DNA of 64,000 nt from Erodium maritimum. Its lineage: Eukaryota > Streptophyta > Magnoliopsida > Geraniales > Geraniaceae. The stretch lies in assembly GCA_963921825.1 (NCBI GenBank), contig OY997593.1, positions 70,106,039 through 70,170,038 on the forward strand. Reading direction: 5' to 3'. How positions within the stretch are numbered: the stretch's first letter is position 1; each line of letters begins with the position of its first letter. A program made the translations under genes and the position numbers. A model generated the notes under the pieces. It ran no database searches, was not told where the DNA came from, and was given only the letters and a program-made list of their open reading frames with translations. Shown here in pieces: positions 22,734-34,300 of the stretch.

Positions 22734-23659
22734 CTATTGCTCACTAAGATGCAACCAACAAGGCTTGTCGTGCACGAGAATCCACCAGTAATTCCATACG
22801 AAGTAGTGTTCGTACTTATCGGCGTACTCCTTCTCTGCATCGGCCATGACCTGGTGGTCGGAACCACCGGTTTGATAAATGAGCTTGAACTTTGACCAGC
22901 GCAACTGGAATATCTTCACCTTCCCGTAGGTGACGATCCAATGGTACTTGCAATTTTCGGCAGAGCGCTCCGTCCCTTGGGTTTGATGGGCCATGTGGGT
23001 GAGCTCTGCTCAAATGTTATCGCACAAGGCTTCGCCGGTATGGCTGGTTCCGTGCTCCGGCAATATGAGCCATGCACACACCAATGTAACCTCCTCGGGA
23101 GGACTCCACTTCTGGTACATACGTGTCACCCTTAGTGGGGGTGGATGAAGTCGGACATATAAGATCATTGATGGAAATTGCGTTCCCGGTACGGGGGCCC
23201 GTGATAGGCCGTCATTGAGCTTGATCCCAGCACCATGGTAGATCCCTCGAATCGGGAGTCATCGATGTTGTCCATTCATTCAGATTGAGAAACGGAAATG
23301 CAGTTTCTTCAACGGTGAGAATCTGCAGGGTCGGGGACACGTTGGTGAGAATCTGTAGGGTCGGAGAAACGCTGGTGAGAATCTGTAGGGATGAAGAATC
23401 ATCAATGAGAATATGCAGGGTCAGAGAAATGCCGATGAGAATATGTAGGGATGAAGAATCACCAGTGAGAATCTACAGTGTCGGAGAAACGCTGATGAGA
23501 ATCTGCAGTGTCGGAGAAACGCTGATGAGAATCTGCGGGGTCAGAGACACGCCGGTGAGAATCTTCAGGCTCGAAAAAACGCCGATGAGAATATACAGGC
23601 TCGAAGAAACACATATGAGATTTGCAAAGGAATTGTGAGTTGCGTGAAGAAACTGTCAC
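22734..23659 (-). pseudogene. Harbinger ORF1 (Myb/SANT-like) relic
   Basis: Translating the minus strand from about 23125 gives 'YQKWSPPEEVTLVCAWL', the start of a Myb/trihelix-like domain, then 'RSAENCKYHW', 'QLRWSKFKLIYQTGGSDHQV' and 'YFVWNYWWILVHDKPCW'. This order (Trp-rich Myb-like domain, then an 'F.....CW.IL...PKW'-like tail) is that of the accessory protein of plant PIF/Harbinger elements, which helps the transposase reach the nucleus and bind the ends. The N-terminal part is the 30-bp repeat array, read here as PxDSHQRFSD-type decapeptides. Several in-frame stops show that it is dead. The longest uninterrupted piece is 22734-22994. Confidence 0.6.
23312..23630. repeat. 30-bp minisatellite, about 10-11 copies
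   Basis: The unit is close to gtgagaatctg(c/t)agggtcgg plus agaaacgctg. Because 30 is a multiple of three, both strands stay open through most of it: the plus strand reads VRICRVGETL repeats and the minus strand DSHQRFSDPT repeats. The minus reading joins the Harbinger ORF1, so I regard that as the original coding strand and the plus-strand ORF (23285-23638) as a shadow. Confidence 0.88.
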
Positions 23660-23660
23660 G

Positions 23661-24570
23661 CATCAGCCCACGATTCCTTGGGCCTGGATTCAGCTGGTCC
23701 CGAATCCGTCGAATAAACGCTGGTCAGGGTATGCAGAATCTTCGACGTCGAATATGGGTTACCGAAGATCCGACTTTCCCCGACTCTACACCAAAGATTT
23801 AATGTCGAAAAAAATACAAAAAAGACCGATTCAACAGCAAAAACAGATTCGATCTCAACGCCACTATAGATACCCTAAGAATCAAGTTCAAATAGCCCTA
23901 AACCTCCGCATATTTAAAAAACCATATGCCTGTTTTCCGAATATAATCAAAAACACATAGACAACATGATCGAGATAATTATATATGTGTTTTTGGCAGT
24001 TAGGGTTTATCTTTTGACATGGACTCTTTATTTTATTACATTCTTTGACCCTTCAAGACCTTTAATAATAGTCCACATAAATATATAATTACTAGTGCAG
24101 TAGTGTTGATCATGTTTAGAAGTTGTTTTCATATAAAAGAAATTCATTTCCACATCACAAACCTTGTACTTGTGCTAAACAATACGAAGTGGTGGAACCG
24201 GTTCGGCTAAGATTCTCCACTTAAGGTTGTCCGAGATTGATTAGATAAGGGAATCGTAGTGAGAACTAAGAAAATGTATAAGTTATATGGAAGATATGAA
24301 TTGTTTTTATATTATCACCAAGTTAAGAATGAAAAGCTACTATGTGAATAACATATGTGTGATGAGAGTCAGATTTGTACGTGGCGATTCGATCCGAAAA
24401 GAAGAAGAATGGCTAAAACAAATGTTATATATTTGATCAGAAACATTTGCAGAGCGATGCATGTGCTGATGTTCTTCGCGGACAATTAACATTTATATGG
24501 GAACAAAGCTTTTAATTTACTTCTGCTTTTATTGTTGTCATATAGGGACGTCCGATTTTATTTGAGTAAA
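23661..24570. other. AT-rich spacer, no gene seen
   Basis: May include the outer part of the Harbinger relic. It becomes strongly AT-rich after 23960. No coding or RNA feature identified. Confidence 0.4.
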
Positions 24571-24690
24571 AGTTGTAAATTTCATTAAACTTTAAAAATC
24601 AAAACAACGATGCATATCAAAGAAGAAGCTCCCTGACTACTAATAAAAAACAATACGGAATCGAAATTCACCAATTCTTGTATTACTAGA

Positions 24691-24705
24691 ACCGCCACTG
24701 ACGGT
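24691..24705 (-). other. Conserved 3'-tail hairpin, copy 1
   Basis: On the minus strand it reads ACCGTC AGT GGCGGT. Five pairs are canonical and the sixth is a G-U wobble in RNA. It corresponds to perfect or wobble hairpins at 43311, 45265 and 58832. Confidence 0.6.
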
Positions 24706-25032
24706 ATTTGGATGTCATAAGGGTCAACAAGAAAAACGAGTGTGAAGATGGTACTGAAGGTCCTGCTCCGAAAACTATCGTAACAGTAATGGCCAAAGAT
24801 TTCTCCAGTAGTAGTGGGAGGCAAAGCATCGTCCAGGGACCCCTCCTTGGGTCAGTCCCTGATGCCTGGCCGACCTACCATTCCTACTGGCGAGGCTGCT
24901 TCCCCGCCCTTTCTTGGTCATCCCTAGGTGCTCCAGCTACCGTGCACACCAGCGGTGGCAGACCCCGGACATGCGCCCATAGTTGCACCCGATCCAACTC
25001 TGGCAATGCCCGAGCACAGGGATCCAGGTCCC

Positions 25033-25690
25033 CTAACAACAGGGTGCGGCCATCAAAACACCAAGGTTCGTGATCCTGAAGGTGCCCGGTTCCAATTCCT
25101 TGACGATCAAGCCTTCAACCGCTTTTCCCCAAGCCGCGGTGATGATCCGAATGAGGGTCTCCTTTGGGGGTGGTGCCGGCGACCACAACTTACCCACCAT
25201 CCCCCATTGTTTCCTAGAAATGGCAATGAAGATGGTGGGAGAAGATGGAACCAATACCTCAACCTTGTCCTCATCCTCGATTGAGCACAAGGACTGCCCG
25301 TCCAGAAGAGCCGTGAGAGAGTCCAAGAATTAAGAAGCTATTGTAGCCGGAGGTGAGGGTGGCTCTTCCAAGCATAGTGTCACCGGACGACCCCGGCCCG
25401 TGCCACCTGGTTTAGTCAAGCTGGCAGGAACGAGGGGTATACAGTCCAAATATGGGAGGCACCGGCCCAACCCTAACGCCTCAGCAGCAGTTCTTTGAAG
25501 GTCCGCCATGGGGGACTTCCCCTTTGTCGGGTCTCGTATCAACGGTGGGGGTGATGGTACCGTGGGGGCCAGAGCAACAACCCCAGGGATCCGATAAAGT
25601 ACTGAAATCAACCATTTTTCTCTCAATTACTTCTAAAACCCTACCTTGGCCTTGTAGCCGCCACCCCTTCTCTTTATTGATGACGGTCAT
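25033..25690 (-). pseudogene. LINE ORF1 relic (DUF4283 N-terminal half)
   Basis: Two minus-strand frames, 25330-25690 and 25033-25326, cover a Pro-rich N-terminus and the start of DUF4283: 'DEDKVEVLVPSSP', 'QWGMVGKLWSPAPPPKETLIRIITAAWGK', 'LIVKELEPGTFRITN'. The second half of the domain and the zinc knuckle are deleted. The best relative in the window is 57481-57923 (+), with the same order 'MMGKLWAQ..PPRKEVLLRIITNEWGKSAEGLMIKE'. Confidence 0.65.
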
Positions 25691-25734
25691 GCCTTTAAGT
25701 AATGGTTATCACCGATGAAGGTTCCATTCCCCTC

Positions 25735-27460
25735 ATCTTTTTTTCCTTCTACTTCTTTACTCGGATCGGTTCTGTTCTTTCTCCCCTTTCTTCTCTATTT
25801 CGCGACTCTCCGGAGCTCACCCTGTTGAACCTGGAGATGCTTCTGGGACTGTTCGGGCCTGTCTCGTCTCGTCGGATCTTGGAGAAGGCGGATCTAACAA
25901 AGATGCTTCTGGAGCTGCTCGGGTCTCTCTCGCCAAGTCGGGCTTGGAGCAGGTGGATATGGACCTGTTGCGGCCGCCGGACATGTGGCTTCCCTCGCCG
26001 GCTTCCAAAGCTCCTTCCTCATCGAAGCTACTCTTGGAGGTTATGGCTTTGAGACCCTAGGAAGGCCCCGACTTCTCAGTGTTGCCCCGAATTTTCCTCC
26101 CCATCGATCTGTCTGGGGAAGGTCAGTACTATGGTTGGGCTCGGTTCGTCCAACGTTGGTCTCCTTCCGACCTCTGTAGCCGGAGTTTTGGTCACCCCTT
26201 CTTCTGATCGGAGTGGTTTGGGTGGTCGGAGTTTCATCGGATGCGTCAAATCTGGAACTACTCTTGTGGATGCAGCTCGGGGGACAGTGGCTGACTTGGG
26301 GTGCTACTCGGGTTAAGGTCGTTGTGTTCTACTGCTCGGAGTTGCATCGCCATCATCTTGATGGAGTTTCTCTAGGGGAGGGACAGCGAAGCTTCCTTAT
26401 GTTCCTTTTCGGAGTTCGGTTCTCTTGTCCCGTTCGTGATGGCTATCAGGCGGCTTGCTACAGATCTACCGTGAGAAGCACTTCTGGTATCTTGGGTGCT
26501 TGATCGTTGTCAATCTGTTCTCTCCCCTAGTTGTTGCGGAGGGTGGAGGTGCGGCCTTTAGTGTAGCATTTCTCTTCTTTGTTGGCTTTAGTGTCAGATC
26601 GGTTCGGGTTCGGGCTGACTCATGCTCGGTATAACTATAGAACTTCCCCCTTGGGTCCTCGCTTGGTGTTGGCGGGCGAGGGGTTATCGGTCACGGTTTT
26701 GGAACGATCAGCTCAAGTTTCAACCTCGGATCCCCAGAAGTGATAACTTTACTACTACTTTTTTCGCGGTTTGAGCTCGTACTCGGTAGAAATACCGGTC
26801 CTTCCCATTTTGGCGCTTTTCTCAATGTTGACCATAATTAGCTATCGGAAAACTGAGTTCAAACTCCAACGTTTGGTAACCTCTTTTCCCTCTCTGTTCA
26901 GCTTTCTTCTCCCTTCCTCTCCTCCCTTTCTTATTGGTTGGTCTTCGCTTCTTCTCTTTCCCATAGTGGTCCGAGCTCGTCGGTTGAAGGTGTTGGCCGT
27001 CAGCTAAGGTTTATGCCTTTTTACCTTCTTAGTTGCCAATCAAATGAGTGAGTGGGGAAAAGGGAGTTCTGGTGAGTTTTCATCGGGCATGTTCCTATTT
27101 TGGTTCAGGGAGTTGTTCAACTCCGACAAGGGTAGGGTTAAGTTTTTATCGGTAAGTTGGTTTTGCTGCTGGAAGTCTTCTCTCTTTGTGCTTCAAGTTG
27201 GTTAAATCTGGATGTTTGTAGATTTTTTTTATTTACGCTTAATGGTTGTTATATTTGGGTATTAGACCCTGTTTTTACCTTGTATTGTCCTATTGTTGAG
27301 ATTGTGTTGAGCCTGAGCTTTTATGTCAGTGCTCGTGTTTGTTTTCAGTATTGGTTGTTCGTTTAATCCTTGGAACGGATCGAGTTTCCAGTATGTGATG
27401 TCTGTTGGTTTGTAAGGATTATGTAGCTAGATCCTTTTATCTGTATTTTTAATTTCTACT
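25735..27460 (+). repeat. Dispersed non-coding repeat family E, copy 1
   Basis: Diverged copy of the element at 35340-37690. Shared landmarks are 'ctcggtagaaataccggtcc' (26788-26807), 'gaacgatcagctcaa' just upstream, the 'actgagt' block downstream, and 'ggtgttggccg' near 26988. No conserved reading frame links the copies, so I treat it as a non-autonomous repeat. The boundaries are approximate. Confidence 0.55.
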
Positions 27461-27477
27461 AGGGTTTCTCTCGGGCC

Positions 27478-28005
27478 GCTACTAGCCACCGCACCGTGGA
27501 CTCTCCCCCACCACCACTAACGCGTCTACCGATCTTGTTCGGCTCCCTCTCTGCAACCTCGATGGTTGTCGTCTGGCTCTCCTCAGCGTCAACCAACCTT
27601 CAAGCCGCCTGAAACCGCCGACGCCTCTGCAGTCGCCGCCGCCGCCCCTGAAGTACCCATGAATCCGCCACCCCGGGGGTTTCCGTCTCTATAGTCGTCG
27701 TCCCTGATGTTGTCGCCGCCATCCTTGAAGCCGCCTTCGTCCCTGCTATCGTCGCCGCTTCTGATGCCGCCGTCATCTCTAGAGTCGCCCCTAAGTCGCC
27801 GCCATTGGATCTGCAACCGCAGCCGGCACGTCCTTCTCCCTGGCCTCCACCGCCACAACCGCGTCGACCCCTTTCACGATTATGGTTCTGGCTAGTCTAA
27901 AGGGTCTTTTTTCTTTATTTTTTTATTTGAGTTTGTCTTTTCAGGATCAATGCCTGTCGAACAGAAAATCACGGATTTGTCTAGGGAGGGGAGCATCAAT
28001 CGCTA
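27478..28005 (+). repeat. LINE leader module, copy 1, ending directly in an A-run
   Basis: About 85-90% identical to 44565-45120. It contains a Pro/Ala/Ser-coding, GC-rich stretch and then a T-rich stretch ending in 'gtttgtcttttcag|gatcaatg', which looks like an intron 3' end. The module stops after 'gggaggggagcatcaa' and runs into an A-run at 27999-28006, whereas the 44.4-kb copy continues at that point into the hairpin tail. Confidence 0.7.
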
Positions 28006-28435
28006 AAAAAAAACACATGAGAAAGTATGAAGGTGCATGAGTAGTAGTCACTAACATGTAAGGAGATGAAAATTAGTATAAAAGTATCTATGCTGCAATA
28101 AGCAAATGTATATGGGACTAAATCAAGTCCTAAAAAGAAGTCTTTAATTTATTGACTCATTGTATAAACTCAAAGCACATAAGAAATTGTTAAAAAATAT
28201 ATGTCAAAGCAAGAACCGACTAGCAAAATATCTGAAATTACAATAAGAACTCTTAATCTTAAAAATATCTTTATACACAAGCAAATTATTTACACTCAGA
28301 TTCTAAGCCAATAGTCATGCATCAAAACACCAAATTCATTTGACTTACGTGTTTGATAATGTAAAGTTCATACAGTAGTCATGGATAAAAATACCATATT
28401 CATTTGATTAACATGTTTATGAAAAAACTATCTTA
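28006..28435. other. AT-rich spacer, no gene seen
   Basis: A-rich and T-rich sequence between two retroelements, with a near-repeat 'catattcatttga(c/t)t(a/t)ac' around 28335 and 28395. No coding features. Confidence 0.45.
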
Positions 28436-28494
28436 AGGTTAGGTTTAACGAGGACGGGTCTACCTCTGGCATACATGGCCTCCATCCTTCTTCA

Positions 28495-30810
28495 GTGATG
28501 GTCGGCGGTGATCGAAAAGAACTTCAGGGAGTTCAGGAAGGTGATCCTGACCGGCTGGACGTGGTGGGCGGACTCCTCGAGCGGGCTGAGTTTGCGATGG
28601 GGTGTCGCAACTCGGCTATGGTGACGCGTCTGGCCAGGCTTCTGGCAAGGCGTTCAAGGGATCCCCAGCGGTGGGGAGATCGGTCTGAAGCCAGCAAGTT
28701 CGAGAGGCGGGGACGCAACACCTCCCGAGGTATTTAGAGATCGGTTTCACGCTCCAGGCCTGCTGGCCGTCGGAGTCCAATTAGGCGACCTTCCTCACGG
28801 CGGTGGTGAATGGGAAATCTCCGGTGAGATTCCAAGGTACTGGTGGAGGGGGTAAGGCTGATCCGGTTTCTCTTGGAGGCGTGGCTACTTCAGCTTCTTC
28901 TCAGATCCAACACCTTTGTCTTCGTCTTGGCCGGTGATGGTGTGGCTGGGAAGCTCCCGTGGAAGAGCTCAAAACCTTCTGGTGGTGAGGTGTCATTTGG
29001 AGGTCCTAAAGTAGTGGTGGTTGGCCGATGTCGGCGAGGAAGAAGATGGGGTCTCGGTTGGGAAAGGCTTCTCTCAAACCCGGTAAGCGAGTCGTAGAGG
29101 GGTAACGGGTTTTTGTTGATACCCAATGCCCATTCCCGAAAAACGAGGGTACTAGTGATCGAGCTCTCGTGCACAGAGATGTTCACCTTGAACCCGCCTC
29201 ACTGCTCGAAGCGAGTGAGGTGGTCATTACAAAGGAATCAGAAGGCTGGACAATTTTTTAGAGCAGAAGGTCGAAGAAGGCGGAGTCCAAGGCTCGTAAA
29301 GTGTCCATCAAGAGGTAGGATAGAGGGTTCCCAGCCTTAGTTTCTAATTTCCTTAAGTCGACCTCGAAAGAGCAGCTTTGGGGCCTTTTCAGTCAGTTCA
29401 GATGCTTCTATGGGATCGATTTCTCTTCTCACTTCTCTTCGCGAGGTAGGCTATATGCTTTTATTTACTATTCACTTTACTCTTATTTTCTTAATGTTGT
29501 AACATCTCTAAATGGGTTTGTGTGGGGCTCGCACAACCTAGTAGTTGAATTAGGTATACGTGTTGGGCTTTCGCCTACTATTGAGTCGCCTAGTTCATTC
29601 CCCTTGTCTGCTCCCTATGTGGTTCCAGTTGACGAAAAGCCTAGATCTGAGGTGTTCACTACTAAGGTTGTTGTGGTGGATCAGGTTCCTGTTAGGAATA
29701 ATCCTTCTAAGTATAGCACCCCTGAGACAAGACTTGGTGTAGGGGTTTTTTTTGATGAGCAACACGCTCCTTCATCATATTTGGATGATGTTAGTCTCCC
29801 TATGCCTAATACCTCTTTGGTAGGGCGGACTGATCTTAGTGTCCTCGTGGTGGCCGGGACCTCGTCATCTCCCTCCTCTCTGGTAGTTGCTATAGAGAGA
29901 TCAGGCTATACTGGTGTAGAGTTACTTGACCTGGGTTCGTGTACTTTTCTCCTTACGTGTGTTGATCGTTCGATTTGGGAGATCCTTTCCCCGGATGACT
30001 AGGCCAGTCTACGCCCTTGGTTCTTCTCGGTTATTTGTTGTTTGGACAGGGTCTTTTCCGATGGGCATCTAGTTTGGGTTGACATCATAGGCTTACCCCT
30101 TATAGGTAGTGTAGGTATATTATGGTTCGTGTCATGGAGAGGGTAGGTTATCCTATTGCATTTCATTCGTCATCTCTCACTTCAGGCCATATGCTAGGGC
30201 CATATCTCTCGTTCACACTTCGGATGTCTCTTTTCATAGTTTATTGTTACTGGTACGGTAGGGCGACACTCGTGCGAAGGTGCTGGTCAAGAGGTTGCAC
30301 GTGGATAGCATCCCTCATGACCAACCCTCAGACCCTCGTCAGTCGTATCGTCGGGATCTGTTGTTGATCCGATCATTTAGGCCTTCACGGTCAGGTCGTG
30401 ATCCTTACGATTGCTGATTAGATCTATAGTGGGTTCTCCGTCCCAAGCTGTAGTTACTTTAATGGCTCAAATCGTTGGATTTCTTGATGACACTAGGTAC
30501 CGTCAGGAGTAGAGTCTCCTGGTCGCGTGTGACACCCAACGTGACTCCGAGACCGAGATCGATCAGGATCAGGATGCTGATGAGATGGTTTGTGCAGAGA
30601 CAGCTTTAGTTGTGTTTGATGGCCCTCTTGAGTCTAAGTTAGAGGTTGGAGGTGAAAGTGTTTTGGGGTTTGTGGAGGGATCTTCCGCAGGAGTGCAGGT
30701 AGCGCCTCTGTCTTGTTCTCACCGATCGGCTTTTTTGGAGTTTCGTTCTGACCTTGTTGATGGGCGCACGACCGAGAGCATTACCAACGTTGTGGCGCAG
30801 TTTTCTTAGA
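28495..30810 (+). pseudogene. LINE ORF1 region, decayed
   Basis: Fragments at 28495-28737, 29520-30002 and 30585-30809 are open in the element's direction. The middle one ends 'LLTCVDRSIWEILSPDD', followed past a stop by 'SLRPWF...SDGHLVWVDIIGLPL'. This resembles the part of plant ORF1-like proteins where a DUF4283-like domain meets a 'VW(I/V).(I/L).G(L/I)P' motif. No zinc knuckle found. The assignment rests partly on position just 5' of the endonuclease. Confidence 0.5.
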
Positions 30811-30916
30811 GTTAGGGGGTCTGCTACAAAGGTACAGCTGAGGAGGGTTTTCGGAAGGTTGAGGCGGTCCTCAACCATAATTATAGCAGCGAGGTTGCTA
30901 ACCCCTCGGCGACTCC

Positions 30917-33900
30917 ATGATTTTCCTTTCTTGGAATGCTCGTGGCCTGGGCTCCTCTTCGAAGAGTAGTCTATCGACTTCTTTTATCCGAGCTCATCAA
31001 ACTGACTTTTTCTTGATCCAGGTTACGAAGTTGTCAGACATCTACCATAGTATTGCTCGTTCGTGTGGTTTGGGAGTGCATTTCTCGCATTCGTTTGTTC
31101 CTTCCTCTGGTCTGTCTAGTGGTCTTCTTTGTATCTGGAATAGCAAGGTATATCAGGTGGGTCAGGTTTATTCCTTACTTGGTGTTCTGGTCTGCGTGGG
31201 AGTCTATCTACCTATGGGAACTCCCTTAACAATCTTGAAAGTTCTTACCTATGGTTTGGCGAGAAGAAACCTATGGACTTCTCTCCGTTCGGTTGTTGAT
31301 GTTGTTAGGTCTGTGTTGCTTGTTGCGGGGGACTTCAACACCGTTTGCTCTTAGGAGGAGATCTCATCGGGGGGGCTTCTTCATGGTGACAGATCATATT
31401 TTTGCGACTTTATCTCGGCAGCAGGGTTACTTGATCTCCCCCTGGCCAACAGGCGTTTTACCTGGTTTGGCCCCGCTTCTAGGTGTATTCGTATTGATAG
31501 GTTTCTTCTATCTCTTGAGCTTCTTTGTATGTTTTTTGGATATGTCTAGAAGGGACGCATTCGTTCCATCTCCGATCATTGTTTGACCCTGTTGGCTGCT
31601 AAGAGGGTTAACTAGGGCCCTAGGCCATTTCGTTTCATCGATGCTTGGGTCGAGCACGATGAGTTCCTCCCGTTTGTGAGCGAACGTTAGTCCTCTTATG
31701 TGGTTCATGGAGATCCATATTTCATCTGGTGGACCAAGTTGAGAACCTTGAGGGGTGACTTACGGGACTGGAATTGGATGGTTTTCGGTCTACTTGACAC
31801 TTGCATCTCAGAGTTGGGGGTGCGTATCAATGATTTAGAGGTGATGGTTAACACTAGGCCTTTATCAGAGGAATATTTGACCGAGAGGGATTTTTGCACA
31901 TCCCAGTTAGCCTTTAAGGCGGGCCAGAGATCTAGCTTGTGGAGATAGAAGGCCATAGTCAAGTGGGCCAAAGATGAGGATCGTAATTATGCCTAATTTT
32001 AACGGGTTTCCCTGGCCCATGTCTCATAGATTCAGATCTTCTCGGTGATAGAGAATGCTACGGAGTATTCTTATATTGTATGGGTTAAGGCTCATGTCGT
32101 CGCACACTTTGGGGCTTGTTTCTTCTCGGACCAGTCGACCTGTCATGCCTTACCCGCTTTTCTGTTTGCCAGGTTAAGCGATAAAGACTCAGGTATGTTG
32201 GAGTCTCCTTTAACCGAGGCTGAAGTTTTAGAGCCTTGTCTGCTTGTTCTGGGGACAAGGCCTTAAGGGCTAGATGGTTTCAATCTGGTCTTCTTCCGAT
32301 TGGCATGGTCAATCATTCGGTCCGACTGTTTGTGCTTTCTTCATTTCTTTCACACCTCATTTCAGCTTAGTCGAAGGGTGAACTCTAGCTTTATTGTTCT
32401 CATCTTGAAGGTCCCTTCTCTGAGGACCTTCTCCGAGTGTCGTCCTATTAGCCTTACGATTTCTACTTACAAGATCTTGGCTAAGATCTTTTCGAGGCAG
32501 CTAAGGAGCGTGATTGAAGACCTTATCGGCAACACTCAGTCTGTGTACATCTAAGGGATAGAGTTATCGGACAATATCCTCGTCGCTATGTAGGTGTTGA
32601 GGCTCGTGCGTCGTTCCCGCCAGTATCCGTTTTAGTGAAGTTGGATTTCAAGAAGGCGTTCGACAAGATTGATTGGTCTTACTTGACTCGTGTTCTTCGG
32701 GGTATGGATTTTGGTGGGAAGTGGATTATGTGGATCTCCTCGTGTTTACGGGGTTTTTCTTTTATGTTGCTTAATGGGTCCCCATCAAGTAGTTTAGGGT
32801 CTTATAGGGAGTCAGGTAGGGGTGTCCGATGTCACCCTATCTTTTTTATATTGTTGCTGAGAGTTTTCATCAGATATTTGAGCTTGGTATCAGGCAAGGG
32901 TCGTATGGTGTATTAGGGTTGGCCCAATCATTCGGGATTCTCACCTGTAGTTTGTGGATGACAGTTTTTTGTTCCTTGAGGTAGGTATGGATCAATTTCG
33001 TATTGTTAGGTTTGTTCTCCATACTCTTGAGTTGGTGTCAAGTCTTCGAATCAACTTCACCAAGTCGTCTTTGGTCACTTTTGTTGTGGTTGACCCGATG
33101 TGTAGAGCTCTTGCGGAGGCCATGCAGTGTTCTTTGGGTATTCTCCCTTTCATTTACCTTGGATTCCCTCTGGGAGGCAATCCTCGACTCGCTTCTTTTT
33201 GGGGCCCGGTGGTGGATAGGTACAGAGAGAGGTTGGCGGTCTAGCGGACCCATTTTCTCTCCTTGAGAGGTCGTCATATGCTCATTAGAGCGACCCTGGA
33301 AAGTTTATCGGTCTTTTTCATGTCTTTGTTTCGCTCCCCTAAGAAGATGATTCGTCTGTTGGAAAGATTTCAGAGGAGGTTCCTTTGGTGTTCAGGCCGC
33401 GAGAGGAGGTATCTCTCTAAGGTCCCGTGGGAGGTGGTTTGCATGTCCAAGGACTTAGGGGGACTAGGTGTTCTATCTTTTATGAAGGTAAACACCAGTC
33501 TTCTCCTAAAATAGTGGTGACATTTTGCTACTAAGGGGAATGCCTTATAGATGGGTGTTATTTGTGCTTGTTTCGGGTGGAGGGAGACTGAGTGGAACCT
33601 GGGATCGCTTAAGGTTCCTCCAAGGGCTTCCTCTTTCTTCATTCTTCATGTGGTTCATTTGGATCGGGACCCTGGGTTTGCGAGAGTGTTTGGTCCTGAT
33701 ACCTTGAGGTGGGTGGTCAGTTTTGGCGCCATGATTCATTTCTAAGACGACTCGTGGCTTTTTGAAACTGCTCTGGCGACTCGTTTCCCCCGACTCTATA
33801 GGTTGGCGGAAGGCCATCATGGGTCAGTCGTAGAGTTTTATGCAGATGGGAAATGGGTTTTCTGTATGGTAGGGATCTTCGATTCCAAGATGCTGAGACG

Positions 33901-34300
33901 TTTGAGGAGATAAGAGTCCGCCTGATTGGGGTTCAATTGGTACGCGAGCGCCCAAATTCATTGGTCTGGTCTTGGGATCCGAGATAATTCTTTACAGCTA
34001 GAGCTTTTCAGGTTGTCGTTGGTTGGGTGGACTATGCGGTCGCACCTTGGGCTTATGTGATATGGTTTGCCCTAGTTCCTCCCAAAATCTATTTTTTTGC
34101 CTGGTTGTTTGCGAATGATGGGGTTCCCACTATTTACTTCTTAGTGGATAGGGGTGTATCGATTTCGTTAGTCCGGTGGAGGTGTGTGATGCGTGGTTCA
34201 GGTGGGGAGGACTCTAGGCATTTGTTTTTCTCTTGATCATGGACCTAGAGGGTCTTGTCTTCGGATGGTGGGGAGTCGTGGGTGTTCGACCGCTGTCGCC
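30917..34300 (+). pseudogene. LINE ORF2: endonuclease-reverse transcriptase relic
   Basis: The frame opens with an APE-type endonuclease: 'FLSWNARGLGSSSK' at 30920-30961 and 'LLVAGDFNTV' (31319-31348), then a stop. After a frame change 'FTWFGPASRCIRIDRFL' follows. RT landmarks are 'FSECRPISLTISTYKILAKIFSRQL' (about 32430-32505), 'KLDFKKAFDKIDWSYL' (32638-32685) and the catalytic box at about 32953 where FADD/YADD reads FVDD. A zf-RVT-type segment, 'WFALVPPKIYFFAWLFANDGVPT', lies at 34062-34130. ORF2 proteins nick target DNA and copy element RNA in place. More than ten stops or shifts rule out function. Confidence 0.85.

Larger units (their letters stand above)
22337..23660 (-). mobile_element. 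PIF/Harbinger relic carrying the Myb-like ORF1
   Basis: A TTA followed by GAGCATCCACAATG at 22337-22350 fits a Harbinger left end; its partner was not found. Inside, on the minus strand, lies the accessory DNA-binding ORF1 (22734-23160 plus an N-terminal repeat region up to 23659). No transposase is present, so this is a deletion derivative. Confidence 0.5.
24575..25700 (-). mobile_element. ORF1-type LINE derivative with hairpin tail (minus strand)
   Basis: The 3' end lies near 24575. The last ~330 bp include a hairpin at 24691-24705 and the conserved block 'gtgggaggcaaagcatcgtcc'. These match the tails at 43260-43500, 45121-45405 and 58600-58945. The 5' part holds a DUF4283 ORF1 relic (25033-25690). 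There is no ORF2. Confidence 0.65.

Noticed and set aside
23312-23630. CRISPR-like array
   Set aside because: Units are adjacent without unique spacers, and the genome is eukaryotic.
23285-23638. 117-codon plus-strand ORF with VRICRVGETL repeats
   Set aside because: Produced by the 30-bp minisatellite; the minus strand connects to the Harbinger ORF1, which explains it better.
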